The notes under the pieces: generated by a model | What the model was told of the DNA's origin: nothing | What the model saw: only the letters and a program-made list of their open reading frames with translations | Databases searched by the model: none | Assembly: GCA_035277545.1 (NCBI GenBank) | Contig: DATEKI010000191.1 | Coordinates: 1 to 12,993, forward strand | Direction of reading: 5' to 3' | Source of the DNA: 66-474 sp035277545 | Lineage (GTDB): Bacteria > Pseudomonadota > Gammaproteobacteria > Xanthomonadales > Rhodanobacteraceae | DNA: 12,993 nt | Shown here: in pieces, positions 1-7,663 of the stretch | How positions within the stretch are numbered: position 1 is the stretch's first letter | Layout of the letters: every line of letters begins with the position of its first letter | Translations under genes and position numbers: made by a program

Positions 1-1506
1 CGCATCCTTCAGCAGCGCGCGCGCGACCGCGATGCGCTGGCGCTGGCCACCGGACAACAACGTGCCGCCCTCGCCCACCCGGCTGTGGATGCCACGGGGC
101 AGTTCGCGGATGAACTCCATCGCGTTCGCGGCCTCGGCGGCGGCGGTGATGGCCGTTTCGCTTGCGCCCGCCAGCGCGCCGTAGGCGATGTTCTTCGCGA
201 TGGTGTCGTCGAACAGCACGACGTCCTGGCCCACCCATGCGATTTGCGCGCGCAAGCTGCGCAAGCTGTATTCGCCCAGGGGGTGGCCATCCAGCAGGAC
301 TTCGCCCGATGTCGGTTCGTAGAAGCGTGGAATCAGACTGGCGAGGCTCGACTTGCCGCTACCCGAACGTCCGACCAGCGCCGTGATCGAACCGCGCGGG
401 CAATCCAGTGAAATGCCGCGCAACGCAGCCGTGCTGGCACCCGCGTAGGTCAGGTGCACGTCGCGGAACGCGATGTCGCCCCGGCAACGTTCGATCACGC
501 GTGTGCCGTCGTCGCGCTCGACCGGCGCATCGATGATCCCGAACAGTTCCTGCGCCGCAGCGAGCCCGCGCTGGATGTTCGCCTGCACCGTGGTCAGGCG
601 CTTCAGCGACGGCAGGATGCCGCCCATGCACATGAACAGGCGCATGAAGCCGCCTGCCGTCAAGCCGCGGTGCGCCATGAACGGCCGCGTGGCGAAGAAC
701 ACTATCAGGGCCAGCGCGATCGCGGCGGCGAGCTGCACGAACGCGGTGGACAGGCCGTTCGTCGCCGCGACCTTGATGTTCAACTTGCGCGTGCGGTCGG
801 TAACGTCGTCGAAACGCTTTGCCTCGTAATCCTGCCCGCCGAACACCTTGACCTCGCGGTTCGCGCCGACCACTTCCTCGACCACGCCGGTGACGCGCCC
901 GACTACGTCCTGGATGGTGACGTTGATGCGGCGGTAGCGCCGGCTGACGTAGGTGACGAGTATGCCGATCGAGGGCACCATCACCAGCAGCGCGAGCGTC
1001 AGCATCCAGCTCGTCCACAGCATCATCGCGACCAGGCCCGCCACCGTCAGCCCGTCCACGATCGCGATCTTCGCGGAATCGGTCGTGGCCTGCGCGACCT
1101 GTTCGCTGGTGTAGGTGATCCGGGAAATCTGCTGGCCCGACGACTCGCGGTCGAAAAAGGTCGTCGGCATGCGCAGGTATTTGTCGAAGATGCGGCGGCG
1201 CATGTCCTGCACCACGCTGCGTCCGACATAGGCGCTGCCGTAACTCTCGACGTAAACCGCGATGCTGCGCACGAAGAAGATGCTGACGATGATGATCGGC
1301 ATCCAGAAGATCATGTGCGGGTCGCGGTTCACGAACAACTTGTCGACCAGCGGCTTGACCTCTTTCGCGAACAGCGTCATGCACACCGCATCGGCCACCA
1401 TCGCCACGATGGTGATGACCACGACCCACCGGTACGGGCGCAGCAAGCCCAGCAGACGCTTGTAGGTCGCCGCGTCCGAGGCTCCACCCACCCTGGCGGA
1501 TTTCAT
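1..1506 (-). CDS. msbA: Lipid A / phospholipid flippase MsbA, ABC transporter (3' end outside window)
   Basis: This is an inner-membrane ABC exporter with a fused membrane domain and ATPase; MsbA flips lipid A-core from the inner to the outer leaflet. 502 codons are visible, against about 580 for the family, so the C-terminus (Walker B, H-loop) lies beyond the left edge. Hydrophobic segments fit six helices: about residues 26-48, 66-88, 145-185 (two helices), 255-275 and 283-300. The ATPase domain shows Walker A GRSGSGKSS (379-387, Lys385), the Q-loop in WVGQD (Gln427) and signature LSGGQRQR (about 484-491). The ATG at 1506 overlaps the exbD stop as ATGA, implying translational coupling. Directly downstream of exbBD in this order, MsbA is more likely than a generic exporter; in Xanthomonas relatives lpxK usually follows, which cannot be seen here. 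Confidence 0.93.
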   Translation of the reverse strand, partial: MKSARVGGASDAATYKRLLGLLRPYRWVVVITIVAMVADAVCMTLFAKEVKPLVDKLFVNRDPHMIFWMPIIIVSIFFVRSIAVYVESYGSAYVGRSVVQDMRRRIFDKYLRMPTTFFDRESSGQQISRITYTSEQVAQATTDSAKIAIVDGLTVAGLVAMMLWTSWMLTLALLVMVPSIGILVTYVSRRYRRINVTIQDVVGRVTGVVEEVVGANREVKVFGGQDYEAKRFDDVTDRTRKLNIKVAATNGLSTAFVQLAAAIALALIVFFATRPFMAHRGLTAGGFMRLFMCMGGILPSLKRLTTVQANIQRGLAAAQELFGIIDAPVERDDGTRVIERCRGDIAFRDVHLTYAGASTAALRGISLDCPRGSITALVGRSGSGKSSLASLIPRFYEPTSGEVLLDGHPLGEYSLRSLRAQIAWVGQDVVLFDDTIAKNIAYGALAGASETAITAAAEAANAMEFIRELPRGIHSRVGEGGTLLSGGQRQRIAVARALLKDA

Positions 1507-1925
1507 GGCGACGGGGCCGCGGGAGCGGTTGCGATCGACAAGTGCGTGAAGCCGAGCCGGCCCAACGCGTCCATCGCGGTGACCACGGCCTGGTGCGGCG
1601 TCATCGCGTCGGCGCGCAGCAGCACCGGGCGCTGGTGATCGCTGCCGGCCACGGCCTGGATGGCGCGCGACAGGGTCGACTCGTCGTCACCCAGTACCCG
1701 GTTGTTGGCCACGAAGAAGTGCCCCTGCTTGTCGATCACGACCACCAGCGTATCCGCGACGGGCGCCGCGGGCTTGTCGCTGGCCTGCGGCAGCGACACC
1801 TTGAGGTGGCCCTGCTGCACGAAGGTGGTGGTCAGAACGAAGAACATCAACAGGGTCAGCAGCACGTCGATCAGGCTGACCACGTTGATTTCGAATTCGT
1901 CGGCGTTGTCGTTGCCGATACGCAT
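1503..1925 (-). CDS. exbD: ExbD/TolR-family biopolymer transport protein
   Basis: This 140-residue protein is the small partner of the ExbB-ExbD proton-driven motor of the inner membrane, which powers TonB-type (or Tol-type) work at the outer membrane. There is a short cytoplasmic N-terminus, one membrane helix (about 15-36) and a periplasmic domain. The helix carries the conserved proton-path aspartate in SLIDVLLTLLMFF (Asp20). The periplasmic part ends with the family-typical pattern around ALGRLGFTHLSIAT. The ATG at 1925 was chosen because it starts one base after the exbB stop (TGACATG) and gives the standard N-terminus MRIGNDNADEFEINVV; the frame stays open further upstream, but that stretch is Arg/Ala-rich and lies inside exbB. 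The stop overlaps the msbA start. No tonB is present in the window, so the partner protein is unknown. Confidence 0.93.
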   Translation of the reverse strand: MRIGNDNADEFEINVVSLIDVLLTLLMFFVLTTTFVQQGHLKVSLPQASDKPAAPVADTLVVVIDKQGHFFVANNRVLGDDESTLSRAIQAVAGSDHQRPVLLRADAMTPHQAVVTAMDALGRLGFTHLSIATAPAAPSP

Positions 1926-1926
1926 G

Positions 1927-2601
1927 TCAGCTCGTGGCGCGCGCGACGCGCGGCGCGCTGGCCGCCGTGGCCGCGGTGCGCGTTTCAACAGACGGCTGGC
2001 GCGTGGCCGAAAGCTCGTCCAGCAAGGCGGTCGCCTGCTTTTCCATCTGCACGACGTAGCCGCGCACGCGTGAACGGAAATAGCGGTGCAACACGTACGC
2101 GGGAATCGCGACGACCAGGCCCGACGCCGTGCACACCAGCGCTTCCCCGATGCCGCCGGCCATCTTCATCGGATCGCCAACGCCGGACACCATCACCGCG
2201 AGGAACATGCGGATCAACCCGAACACCGTGCCGAGCAACCCCAGCAGCGGTCCGATCAGCGCGATGGTGCCGAGGGTGCTGAGGTAGCGTTCCAGCCCGT
2301 GCACCACGTGGCGGCCGGTGTCCTCGATGCGTTCCCTGATCTCCGCGCGCGGGCGATTGCGCACGTCGAGGGCCGCCGCAAGCACCTCGCCCAGCGGCGA
2401 GTTCTCGCGCAGCGCCTGGATGTGCGAGGGATTCAATTGCTGCGAGTGCGCCCAGCCGCGCACCTGTTCGCCGAGGCCGGGCGGCAACACGGCACTGCGA
2501 CGCAGCGTCCAGAAGCGCTCGAGCACGATCGCCAGGCCGACCGCAGAGCAGACCAGGATGGGCAGCATGCCCCAGCCGCCCGCCTTGAGGATTTCGAACA
2601 C
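1927..2601 (-). CDS. exbB: ExbB/TolQ/MotA-family proton channel protein
   Basis: ExbB forms the pentameric proton channel that surrounds the ExbD helices in the inner membrane. The 224 residues show three membrane helices typical of the family: about 10-32, 103-133 and 143-172. The conserved stretches IALIGPLLGLLGTVFGLI (helix 2) and GGIGEALVCTASGLVVAIPA (helix 3, with its Glu and Thr) are intact. The start is uncertain. I chose GTG at 2601 because GGAG sits six bases upstream and the protein then begins MFEILKAGGWGM, the usual form. A TTG at 2616 would add five residues (MAEFH) but has no clear ribosome site. Adjacent exbD starts one base after the stop. TolQ is a close relative, but the lack of tolA, tolB or pal and the linkage to msbA favour ExbB. 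Confidence 0.9.
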   Translation of the reverse strand: MFEILKAGGWGMLPILVCSAVGLAIVLERFWTLRRSAVLPPGLGEQVRGWAHSQQLNPSHIQALRENSPLGEVLAAALDVRNRPRAEIRERIEDTGRHVVHGLERYLSTLGTIALIGPLLGLLGTVFGLIRMFLAVMVSGVGDPMKMAGGIGEALVCTASGLVVAIPAYVLHRYFRSRVRGYVVQMEKQATALLDELSATRQPSVETRTAATAASAPRVARATS

Positions 2602-2658
2602 GTGAAACTCCGCCAACCGGTGGATTCGCGCAGGATGATAGCAGTGTGTCCGCGCGCT

Positions 2659-5046
2659 TCAGCGTGATCCAGTCGACCCGTCCGCACCGTGTTCGCGCCA
2701 GTAGCGGGCCTGCCTCCACCGTTCCTCGGAAATGATGTGCGGCGGCATGTCGTCGGGAAACGCCACGCGCACGGCGCCGGTCGCCGGTGTGCCCAGCAGA
2801 GGAATGCCGAGGCTGGCGTAACGCGCGATGATTTCCGGCGCCGGGTGGTGATAACCGTTCAAGTAACCGGTCGAGGCGATGGCCAGTTGCGGATGCAGCG
2901 CCTGCAGGTACGCGAAGCTCGATGAGGTCTTGCTGCCATGGTGCGGTGCGACCAGCACCAATGGCGGACCCGGCGGCACGGCACGGGCGATGTCCGGTTC
3001 GACCTTCGACGACGTGTCGGCGGGCAGCAGCAAGCGCCCGCTGCGGCCACTGACCAGCAATACGCAACCGGCGTCGTTGCCCTGCACCGTGACCGGTGCG
3101 GGCGGGCGCAGCATGCGGAAGTCCACGCTGTCCCATTGCCAGCGCTGGCCCGCGTGGCATTGCCGCATCGGCACGGGTCCACGCACCGGTTCACCGCCCC
3201 ACACCGGCGTGCCCGGGTACGCCGACAGCACCGATACCGCGCCGCCCGAGTGATCGTTGTCGCCGTGGCTGATGACCAGCCCGTCGAGATGCGTCACGTC
3301 GAGCGCATGCAGGGTCGGCACCACCGCGGCCTCGCCGAGGTCGAAACCGGAGGGATAGCGCGCGCCGGTGTCGACCAGCAGTGCGTGTGAACGCGTGCGT
3401 ACCAGTACCGACAGCCCTTGGCCCACGTCGATCACCGTCGCGCGAAACGCGCCTTGGGCCGGCAATGTAGTGCGCGGCAAGCACAGCGGCAGCAGCGCCA
3501 GCGCACCCAGCGCACGCGCCGGCACGCCGCGCGGCGCGAGCAGCCACACCGCACCGATGCAGGCCAGCGCGAACGCGAGCAGCGATGCTTGCGGCAGGTA
3601 CTGCATCGCGGCCGGCCACGATGCGAGGTGCAGCAGGAACCACCACAACGCGTCCACCAGGTGCGCACAGGCATGCAGCAGAAAATGCCCCGCCCACGGC
3701 CACGCGAACAACAGCGCGCACGCGGCGAGGTCGATCGGCACAATCACGAAGCTCACGAACGGGACGGCGACGAGGTTCGCAAGTGGCGCCACAAGGGAGG
3801 CCTGCCCGAAAAACCAGACGGTCAGCGGCAGCAGCGCCAGCGTCATCAGCAGCGGCGCGAGTCCGATCTCCTTCAGATGGCCGCGCCAACCCGCGTCGCG
3901 CGCAAGGGTCCATGCGAGCAATGCGACACCCGCGAAGGACAACCAGAAGCCCGCCGACAGCACCGACAACGGATCAACAATCAAGATGGCGGCCAGTGCC
4001 AAACCAAACCCTTCGCCGAATCCGCCGCCGCGCCGCAGCAACCGCCAGCCCGCGACCACGGCAATCATCAGCAGCGTGCGCGTGGTGGGTAACCCGAACC
4101 CGGCCAGCGCGCCGTAGGCCAGCGCCGCCGGAAACGCCACCGCGGCTTCCGCCAGCGGTCGCGCCAGGCGCAGGCCCAGCGATGGGAGCAGCCACCATGC
4201 CAGCCGCACCAGCCACGCGCCGAACACGGCGGCAAGGCCGACGTGGAATCCCGAAATCGCGATCAGGTGGCTGATGCCCGTCGCGCGCACCACCTGCCAG
4301 TCGTGCTCGTCGAGCGCACGCTCGTCGCCGACGCTGAGCGCACGCAACAACCGCGCGGCGTGGGCATCCTCGGGAAGTGCCGCCGCGATCGCGGTGGCGA
4401 TGCGTGCACGGAGACCATCCACGCACGCGCCCTGTTCGAGCGGGGCGTTGGCCGGATCATCGCGAACATAGCCGGTCGCGATGATGCCCTTCTGCAACGC
4501 CGAACGTTCGAAATCCATCCCGCCTGGATTGACCAGGCCATGCGGACGCTTCATCCGCACCCGCAGGCGCCATGTCGAGCACGGGTGGATTACGGGCACG
4601 TCGTGCCGGCGCGAGGCATACCATGACAAACGCACGCGGCCCTGCACCGGCACGGAGCGTCCGTTGAATTGGGCGCGCGCAATATCGAACTCGAAACGCG
4701 TCGAACCGTCCTGTGCCTGCGGCAGGTCCGTGACCGTTCCGTTCACCAGGATGTCCTGCTTTTCCAGCGCGTGCGGCAGGCGCGCCTGCATCGCGAGATC
4801 GGCGCGCCACGCCGTCCATGCGAACGCGCCCACCACGAGCGGGACCACCCACAACCAGGCAAACTTTTGCCAACGCAGGCATGCTAGGAAGCCGGCCAGC
4901 GCGAAGACCGCAAGCACCGCATCCAGCCAGCGTGGCGGCAGCACGGACAGTCCCTGCACCAGCACCGCGCCGGCAAGGACCGCCAGCGCTCCGGCCAGCA
5001 TTCCCGGTCCGTTGTGGTTTGCGCGGCGTTCCATGCGCGCCCCCAT
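2659..5046 (-). CDS. comEC: DNA internalization competence channel ComEC/Rec2
   Basis: ComEC is the inner-membrane channel that takes single-stranded DNA into the cytoplasm during natural transformation. The 795-residue length is normal for full-length gammaproteobacterial ComEC. Visible in order: N-terminal membrane helices and a DUF4131/OB-like soluble part (about 15-200); the competence core, marked by ISHLIAISGFHVGL (about 260-275), followed by many helices to about residue 510; and a C-terminal metallo-beta-lactamase-like domain. That last domain starts at VIDVGQGLSVLV and contains SHGDNDHSGG (about 591-600) and APHHGSKTSSS (about 698-708), so the metal ligands of the putative nuclease look intact. 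The start at 5046 lies five bases after the lolD stop; a second in-frame ATG at 5034 (MERRANHNG) is an alternative. It sits inside an envelope operon, so it is probably co-transcribed with lolCD and exbBD. Confidence 0.95.
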   Translation of the reverse strand: MGARMERRANHNGPGMLAGALAVLAGAVLVQGLSVLPPRWLDAVLAVFALAGFLACLRWQKFAWLWVVPLVVGAFAWTAWRADLAMQARLPHALEKQDILVNGTVTDLPQAQDGSTRFEFDIARAQFNGRSVPVQGRVRLSWYASRRHDVPVIHPCSTWRLRVRMKRPHGLVNPGGMDFERSALQKGIIATGYVRDDPANAPLEQGACVDGLRARIATAIAAALPEDAHAARLLRALSVGDERALDEHDWQVVRATGISHLIAISGFHVGLAAVFGAWLVRLAWWLLPSLGLRLARPLAEAAVAFPAALAYGALAGFGLPTTRTLLMIAVVAGWRLLRRGGGFGEGFGLALAAILIVDPLSVLSAGFWLSFAGVALLAWTLARDAGWRGHLKEIGLAPLLMTLALLPLTVWFFGQASLVAPLANLVAVPFVSFVIVPIDLAACALLFAWPWAGHFLLHACAHLVDALWWFLLHLASWPAAMQYLPQASLLAFALACIGAVWLLAPRGVPARALGALALLPLCLPRTTLPAQGAFRATVIDVGQGLSVLVRTRSHALLVDTGARYPSGFDLGEAAVVPTLHALDVTHLDGLVISHGDNDHSGGAVSVLSAYPGTPVWGGEPVRGPVPMRQCHAGQRWQWDSVDFRMLRPPAPVTVQGNDAGCVLLVSGRSGRLLLPADTSSKVEPDIARAVPPGPPLVLVAPHHGSKTSSSFAYLQALHPQLAIASTGYLNGYHHPAPEIIARYASLGIPLLGTPATGAVRVAFPDDMPPHIISEERWRQARYWREHGADGSTGSR

Positions 5047-5051
5047 TGCGG

Positions 5052-5762
5052 TCAGGTGTCTCGCGGCATGGGGTGCAACGCCCCGCCTGTCAGTTCCAGC
5101 ACCCGGTCCATGCGCCGCGCGAGGTTGCGGTCGTGCGTCACCAGCACGATCGCCGTGCCGATTTCGCGGTTGAGTTCCAGCATCAGCTCATACAGCGCCG
5201 AGGCGTTCTGCTCGTCGAGGTTGCCGGTGGGTTCGTCCGCGAGCACGCACGCGGGGCGCGTCACCAGCGCGCGTGCCATCGCGCAGCGCTGGCGCTCGCC
5301 GCCGGATAATTCGCCGGGCTTGTGTTCAAGGCGGTGTCCCAGTCCGACACGTTCCAGCAGTGCCTGCGATTGCGCGCGCGCCTCGTGGATCGCCGTGCCG
5401 CGGATCAAGAGCGGCATCGCGACGTTTTCCAGCGCGGTGAACTCGGGCAGCAGGTGGTGGAACTGGTAGACGAAACCCAGCAGCCGGTTGCGCACGCGTC
5501 CACGTTCGGCGTCGGGCAGCTTCGACAATTCCTTTCCCTGCAATTCCACCGAACCCTTGCTCGGCGTGTCCAGCCCGCCGACGATGTGCAGCAGCGTGCT
5601 CTTGCCGGAACCCGATGCGCCGACGATCGCCAGCGTCTCGCCGCGCGCCACCTCGAAACTCGCGTCGTGCAACACCGGCGTGCGCAGCTTGCCTTCCTTG
5701 TAGGTCTTGGCGATGTGGCTGACGCGGAGCACCACGCCGTTCTCCGGGGCCGGATTATTCAT
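5052..5762 (-). CDS. lolD: Lipoprotein-releasing system ATP-binding protein LolD
   Basis: LolD is the cytoplasmic ATPase of the complex that extracts outer-membrane lipoproteins from the inner membrane and hands them to LolA. The 236 residues match the family length. Motifs: Walker A GASGSGKST (48-56, Lys54), Q-loop within FVYQFHHLLPEF (Gln100), which is characteristic of LolD/MacB-type ATPases, signature LSGGERQR (152-159), Walker B VLADEPTGNLD (Asp176, Glu177) and H-loop LVTHD. The ATG at 5762 overlaps the end of the upstream permease gene by eight bases (ATGAATAA), so I rejected the longer open frame extending to 5990 within lolC. It is followed after five bases by comEC. Confidence 0.96.
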   Translation of the reverse strand: MNNPAPENGVVLRVSHIAKTYKEGKLRTPVLHDASFEVARGETLAIVGASGSGKSTLLHIVGGLDTPSKGSVELQGKELSKLPDAERGRVRNRLLGFVYQFHHLLPEFTALENVAMPLLIRGTAIHEARAQSQALLERVGLGHRLEHKPGELSGGERQRCAMARALVTRPACVLADEPTGNLDEQNASALYELMLELNREIGTAIVLVTHDRNLARRMDRVLELTGGALHPMPRDT

Positions 5763-6999
5763 AACGCAGCGCCTCCGCTGGCTGCGTGCGCGACGCCCGC
5801 CACGCGGGATAGATCGTCGCCAGCAGCGAGAACAGGAAGGCCATGCCGGTGATCCAGCCGACGTCGCTCCAGCGCAACTGGCTGGGGACGCTGTTGATGT
5901 AATAGACCGATTCGGGCAGGAACTGGTAGCCGGTGAGGTTCTGGATGCCGTTCGCGATCGCGGGCAGCCAGGTCGCGAGCAGCACGCCACAGACGCCGCC
6001 GACCACGATGCCCATCAAACCTATCAGCATGCCCTGGATCATGAACACGCCCATGATGCTGCGCGGCGTGGCGCCCAGCGTGCGCAGGATCGCGATGTCC
6101 GATTGCTTGTCGGTGACCAGCATCACCAGCGACGACACCAGGTTGAACGCGGCCACCGCGACGATCAGCGACAGGATGATGAACATCACGATCTTTTCCA
6201 TCGCGAGCGCGGTGAAGATATTGGAGTATTGCTGCATCCACCCCTGCACGCGGTAGGCATCGCCCAGCTTGTTGGCCAGCGTCGTCGCCACCTTGTTGGC
6301 CGCGAACACGTCGTCCAGTTTCAGGCGGACGCCGGAGGGGCCGCTCATCTGGAACAGCTTTTCTGCGTCGTGCAGGTTGACGATCGCGAGTCCGGAGTCG
6401 TACTGCTGCAGGCCGGCCTCGAAGATGCCCGTGACGGTGAACCGGCGAAACCGCGGCAGCACGCCGATCGGCGACACGCTTCCACCCGGCGCGTACACGA
6501 CGACCTTGTCGCCCAGGTTGACGCCGAGCTGCAACGCGAGGTCGCGGCCCAGCACGACCTTCCACGATCCTGGCGTGAGCGCCGACAGATGGCCGGTGAT
6601 CATCTTGGAACCGATGTCGGCGACCTTGGGCTCCTGGTCGGGCAGGATGCCGCGGATCAACGCGCCCGCGTTCGCGGCGTTGCCGACCAGCCAGCCCCCC
6701 TGCTCCACGTACGGCGCGGCGCCACGCACGTGCGGATTCCGCTCCGCGATCGCGAGCGCCTGCTGCCAATTCGACATGCTGTTGCCGACGCCGCTGATCG
6801 TGGCCTGCGACACCATCGCCAGCGTGCGCGAGCGCAACTCGCCATCGAACCCGTTCATCACCGAGATCACGGTGATCAAGGCGGTGAGGCCGATCACCAG
6901 CCCCAGCATCGACACGATGCTGATGAAGGAAATGAAATGGTTGCGCCGCTTGGCGCGGATGTAGCGGGTGCCGATGTAGAGTTCTAGGGGGCGGAACAT
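5755..6999 (-). CDS. lolC: Lipoprotein-releasing system permease, LolC/LolE family
   Basis: This is the FtsX-type inner-membrane permease that works with LolD to release lipoproteins toward LolA. The 414 residues equal the usual length. Topology: one N-terminal helix (about 21-47, in HFISFISIVSMLGLVIGL), a large periplasmic domain (about 48-265), then three helices near 268-297, 317-346 and 376-398, the classic LolC/E layout. The start is ATG 6999 (MFRPLELYIGTRYIRAKRRN), the family-typical N-terminus; a TTG three codons upstream is less likely. No strong ribosome site is seen. Only one such permease gene is next to lolD here, whereas E. coli has separate lolC and lolE, so it may act as a homodimer (LolF type). 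It appears to be the first gene of the envelope operon, preceded by the hairpin-rich gap. Confidence 0.93.
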   Translation of the reverse strand: MFRPLELYIGTRYIRAKRRNHFISFISIVSMLGLVIGLTALITVISVMNGFDGELRSRTLAMVSQATISGVGNSMSNWQQALAIAERNPHVRGAAPYVEQGGWLVGNAANAGALIRGILPDQEPKVADIGSKMITGHLSALTPGSWKVVLGRDLALQLGVNLGDKVVVYAPGGSVSPIGVLPRFRRFTVTGIFEAGLQQYDSGLAIVNLHDAEKLFQMSGPSGVRLKLDDVFAANKVATTLANKLGDAYRVQGWMQQYSNIFTALAMEKIVMFIILSLIVAVAAFNLVSSLVMLVTDKQSDIAILRTLGATPRSIMGVFMIQGMLIGLMGIVVGGVCGVLLATWLPAIANGIQNLTGYQFLPESVYYINSVPSQLRWSDVGWITGMAFLFSLLATIYPAWRASRTQPAEALRYE

Positions 7000-7198
7000 G
7001 CGAGGCAACCGAGCCTATCCTGATGATGACCAAAGCCGTTCGCGCCGAGCGTAGTAGGCAACGCGAACGAAGCCGAAGCGCCGACATCCTTCGACTTCGG
7101 TCCCATCCTTGTCCAGGATGGCACCCGCGCCGGGGACGAACGGAGTGTGACGCGCAAGCGTGATGGAATCCTCACGCGTGGGCAAGCGGTTCAGACCA
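7000..7198. other. Intergenic gap between ygfX and lolC
   Basis: This is the only sizeable break between the two minus-strand operons. It should contain the end of the sdh transcript and the promoter for the lolC operon. Apart from the hairpin cluster listed separately, I see no convincing -35/-10 pair and no coding pattern. Open frames crossing it are arginine- and serine-rich and unlike any family I recognise. Confidence 0.5.
7030..7121. repeat. Hairpin cluster, possible dispersed intergenic repeat
   Basis: Three inverted repeats lie in about 90 bases. CGTTCGCG (7037-7044) pairs with CGCGAACG (7062-7069) across 17 bases. CCGAAG (7073-7078) pairs with CTTCGG (7095-7100). CCATCCT (7103-7109) pairs with AGGATGG (7115-7121) around a five-base loop. 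The wording (GTTCG...GAGCGTAGTAG...CCTTCGACTTCGG) resembles a degenerate copy of short dispersed repeats common between genes in many proteobacteria. No second copy is visible in the window, so the dispersed status is inference. It lies after ygfX and before lolC. No long T-run follows on the minus strand, so an intrinsic terminator is not clear. Confidence 0.45.
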
Positions 7199-7663
7199 TC
7201 AACGGCTGTCGGCGTTCCCTGACGCGGTGGTGCCGGCCGCTTCCGTACCAAGCCGCATCCGCAGCCGGCGGCGGGTGTCCGCATCGAGGTTGTCGGGGAG
7301 CAGCCACACATGGGCGCGTGCGCGCGGTGGCCAGCGCAGTGTCAGCACGATCAACGGCCCGAGTACCCGAGCACCACCCACGGCACCCTGCACCGTTCGT
7401 CCGCTCGCGACGGCGCTGTCGCGCAAGGTGATGTCGGCGGTTCCGTCTTCGCGCCATGTCAAGGATTTGACCCGGGGCCGCAACATGCCGGCGACGGCCG
7501 CCGCGACATAGGCCAGGGTCGCGAGATGAAGGACATGGTGCAGCCATGCCGGGCCGCGCATCAACTGTACCGCAATCAAAGCGAGCAGCCCGACGACGAA
7601 TGTCGCTATCACCATCGACCACGATACGCGGCAGGTGAACCCGATGGCCGGCGCCTGCTTCAA
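7199..7663 (-). CDS. ygfX: YgfX-family membrane protein (partner of SdhE)
   Basis: I assign this small membrane protein to the YgfX (CptA) family, which is typically encoded directly after sdhE. With the chosen start it has 154 residues: a short N-terminus (KQAPAIGFTCRVSWS), two adjacent hydrophobic helices (about 17-34 and 39-58), and a soluble tail with the family-like patterns SLTWREDGTADITLRD and HVWLLPDNLDADTRRRLRMR. The start is inferred: TTG at 7663 overlaps the sdhE stop as TTGA, matching a coupled pair, and gives the expected N-terminus; the first ATG (7615) would cut into helix 1. In E. coli YgfX was described as a toxin affecting cell-shape proteins, with SdhE (CptB) as antitoxin, but its role is disputed and cannot be told from sequence. 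The family match rests on pattern and position. Confidence 0.8.
   Translation of the reverse strand: MKQAPAIGFTCRVSWSMVIATFVVGLLALIAVQLMRGPAWLHHVLHLATLAYVAAAVAGMLRPRVKSLTWREDGTADITLRDSAVASGRTVQGAVGGARVLGPLIVLTLRWPPRARAHVWLLPDNLDADTRRRLRMRLGTEAAGTTASGNADSR

Noticed and set aside
359..1429. Minus-strand frame of 356 codons overlapping msbA in another frame
   Set aside because: It is out of frame with MsbA, shows no motifs, and has an Arg/Gly/His-biased composition typical of a frame-shifted reading.
454..1638. 394-codon plus-strand open frame opposite msbA
   Set aside because: Its translation is Arg/His/Asp-rich without domains, while the minus strand encodes MsbA with intact ABC motifs.
1927..2601. 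TolQ of a Tol-Pal cluster
   Set aside because: TolQ and ExbB are hard to tell apart, but there is no tolA, tolB, pal or ybgC nearby and the exbBD-msbA order fits ExbB.
5763..5990. Extended N-terminus of LolD
   Set aside because: The extension lies inside the permease gene, is Arg/Ser-rich, and would give a protein much longer than the family; the ATG at 5762 fits exactly.
5707..6987. 426-codon plus-strand open frame opposite the LolC/E permease
   Set aside because: It is a shadow frame with repetitive His/Asp/Arg content; the permease on the other strand is convincing.
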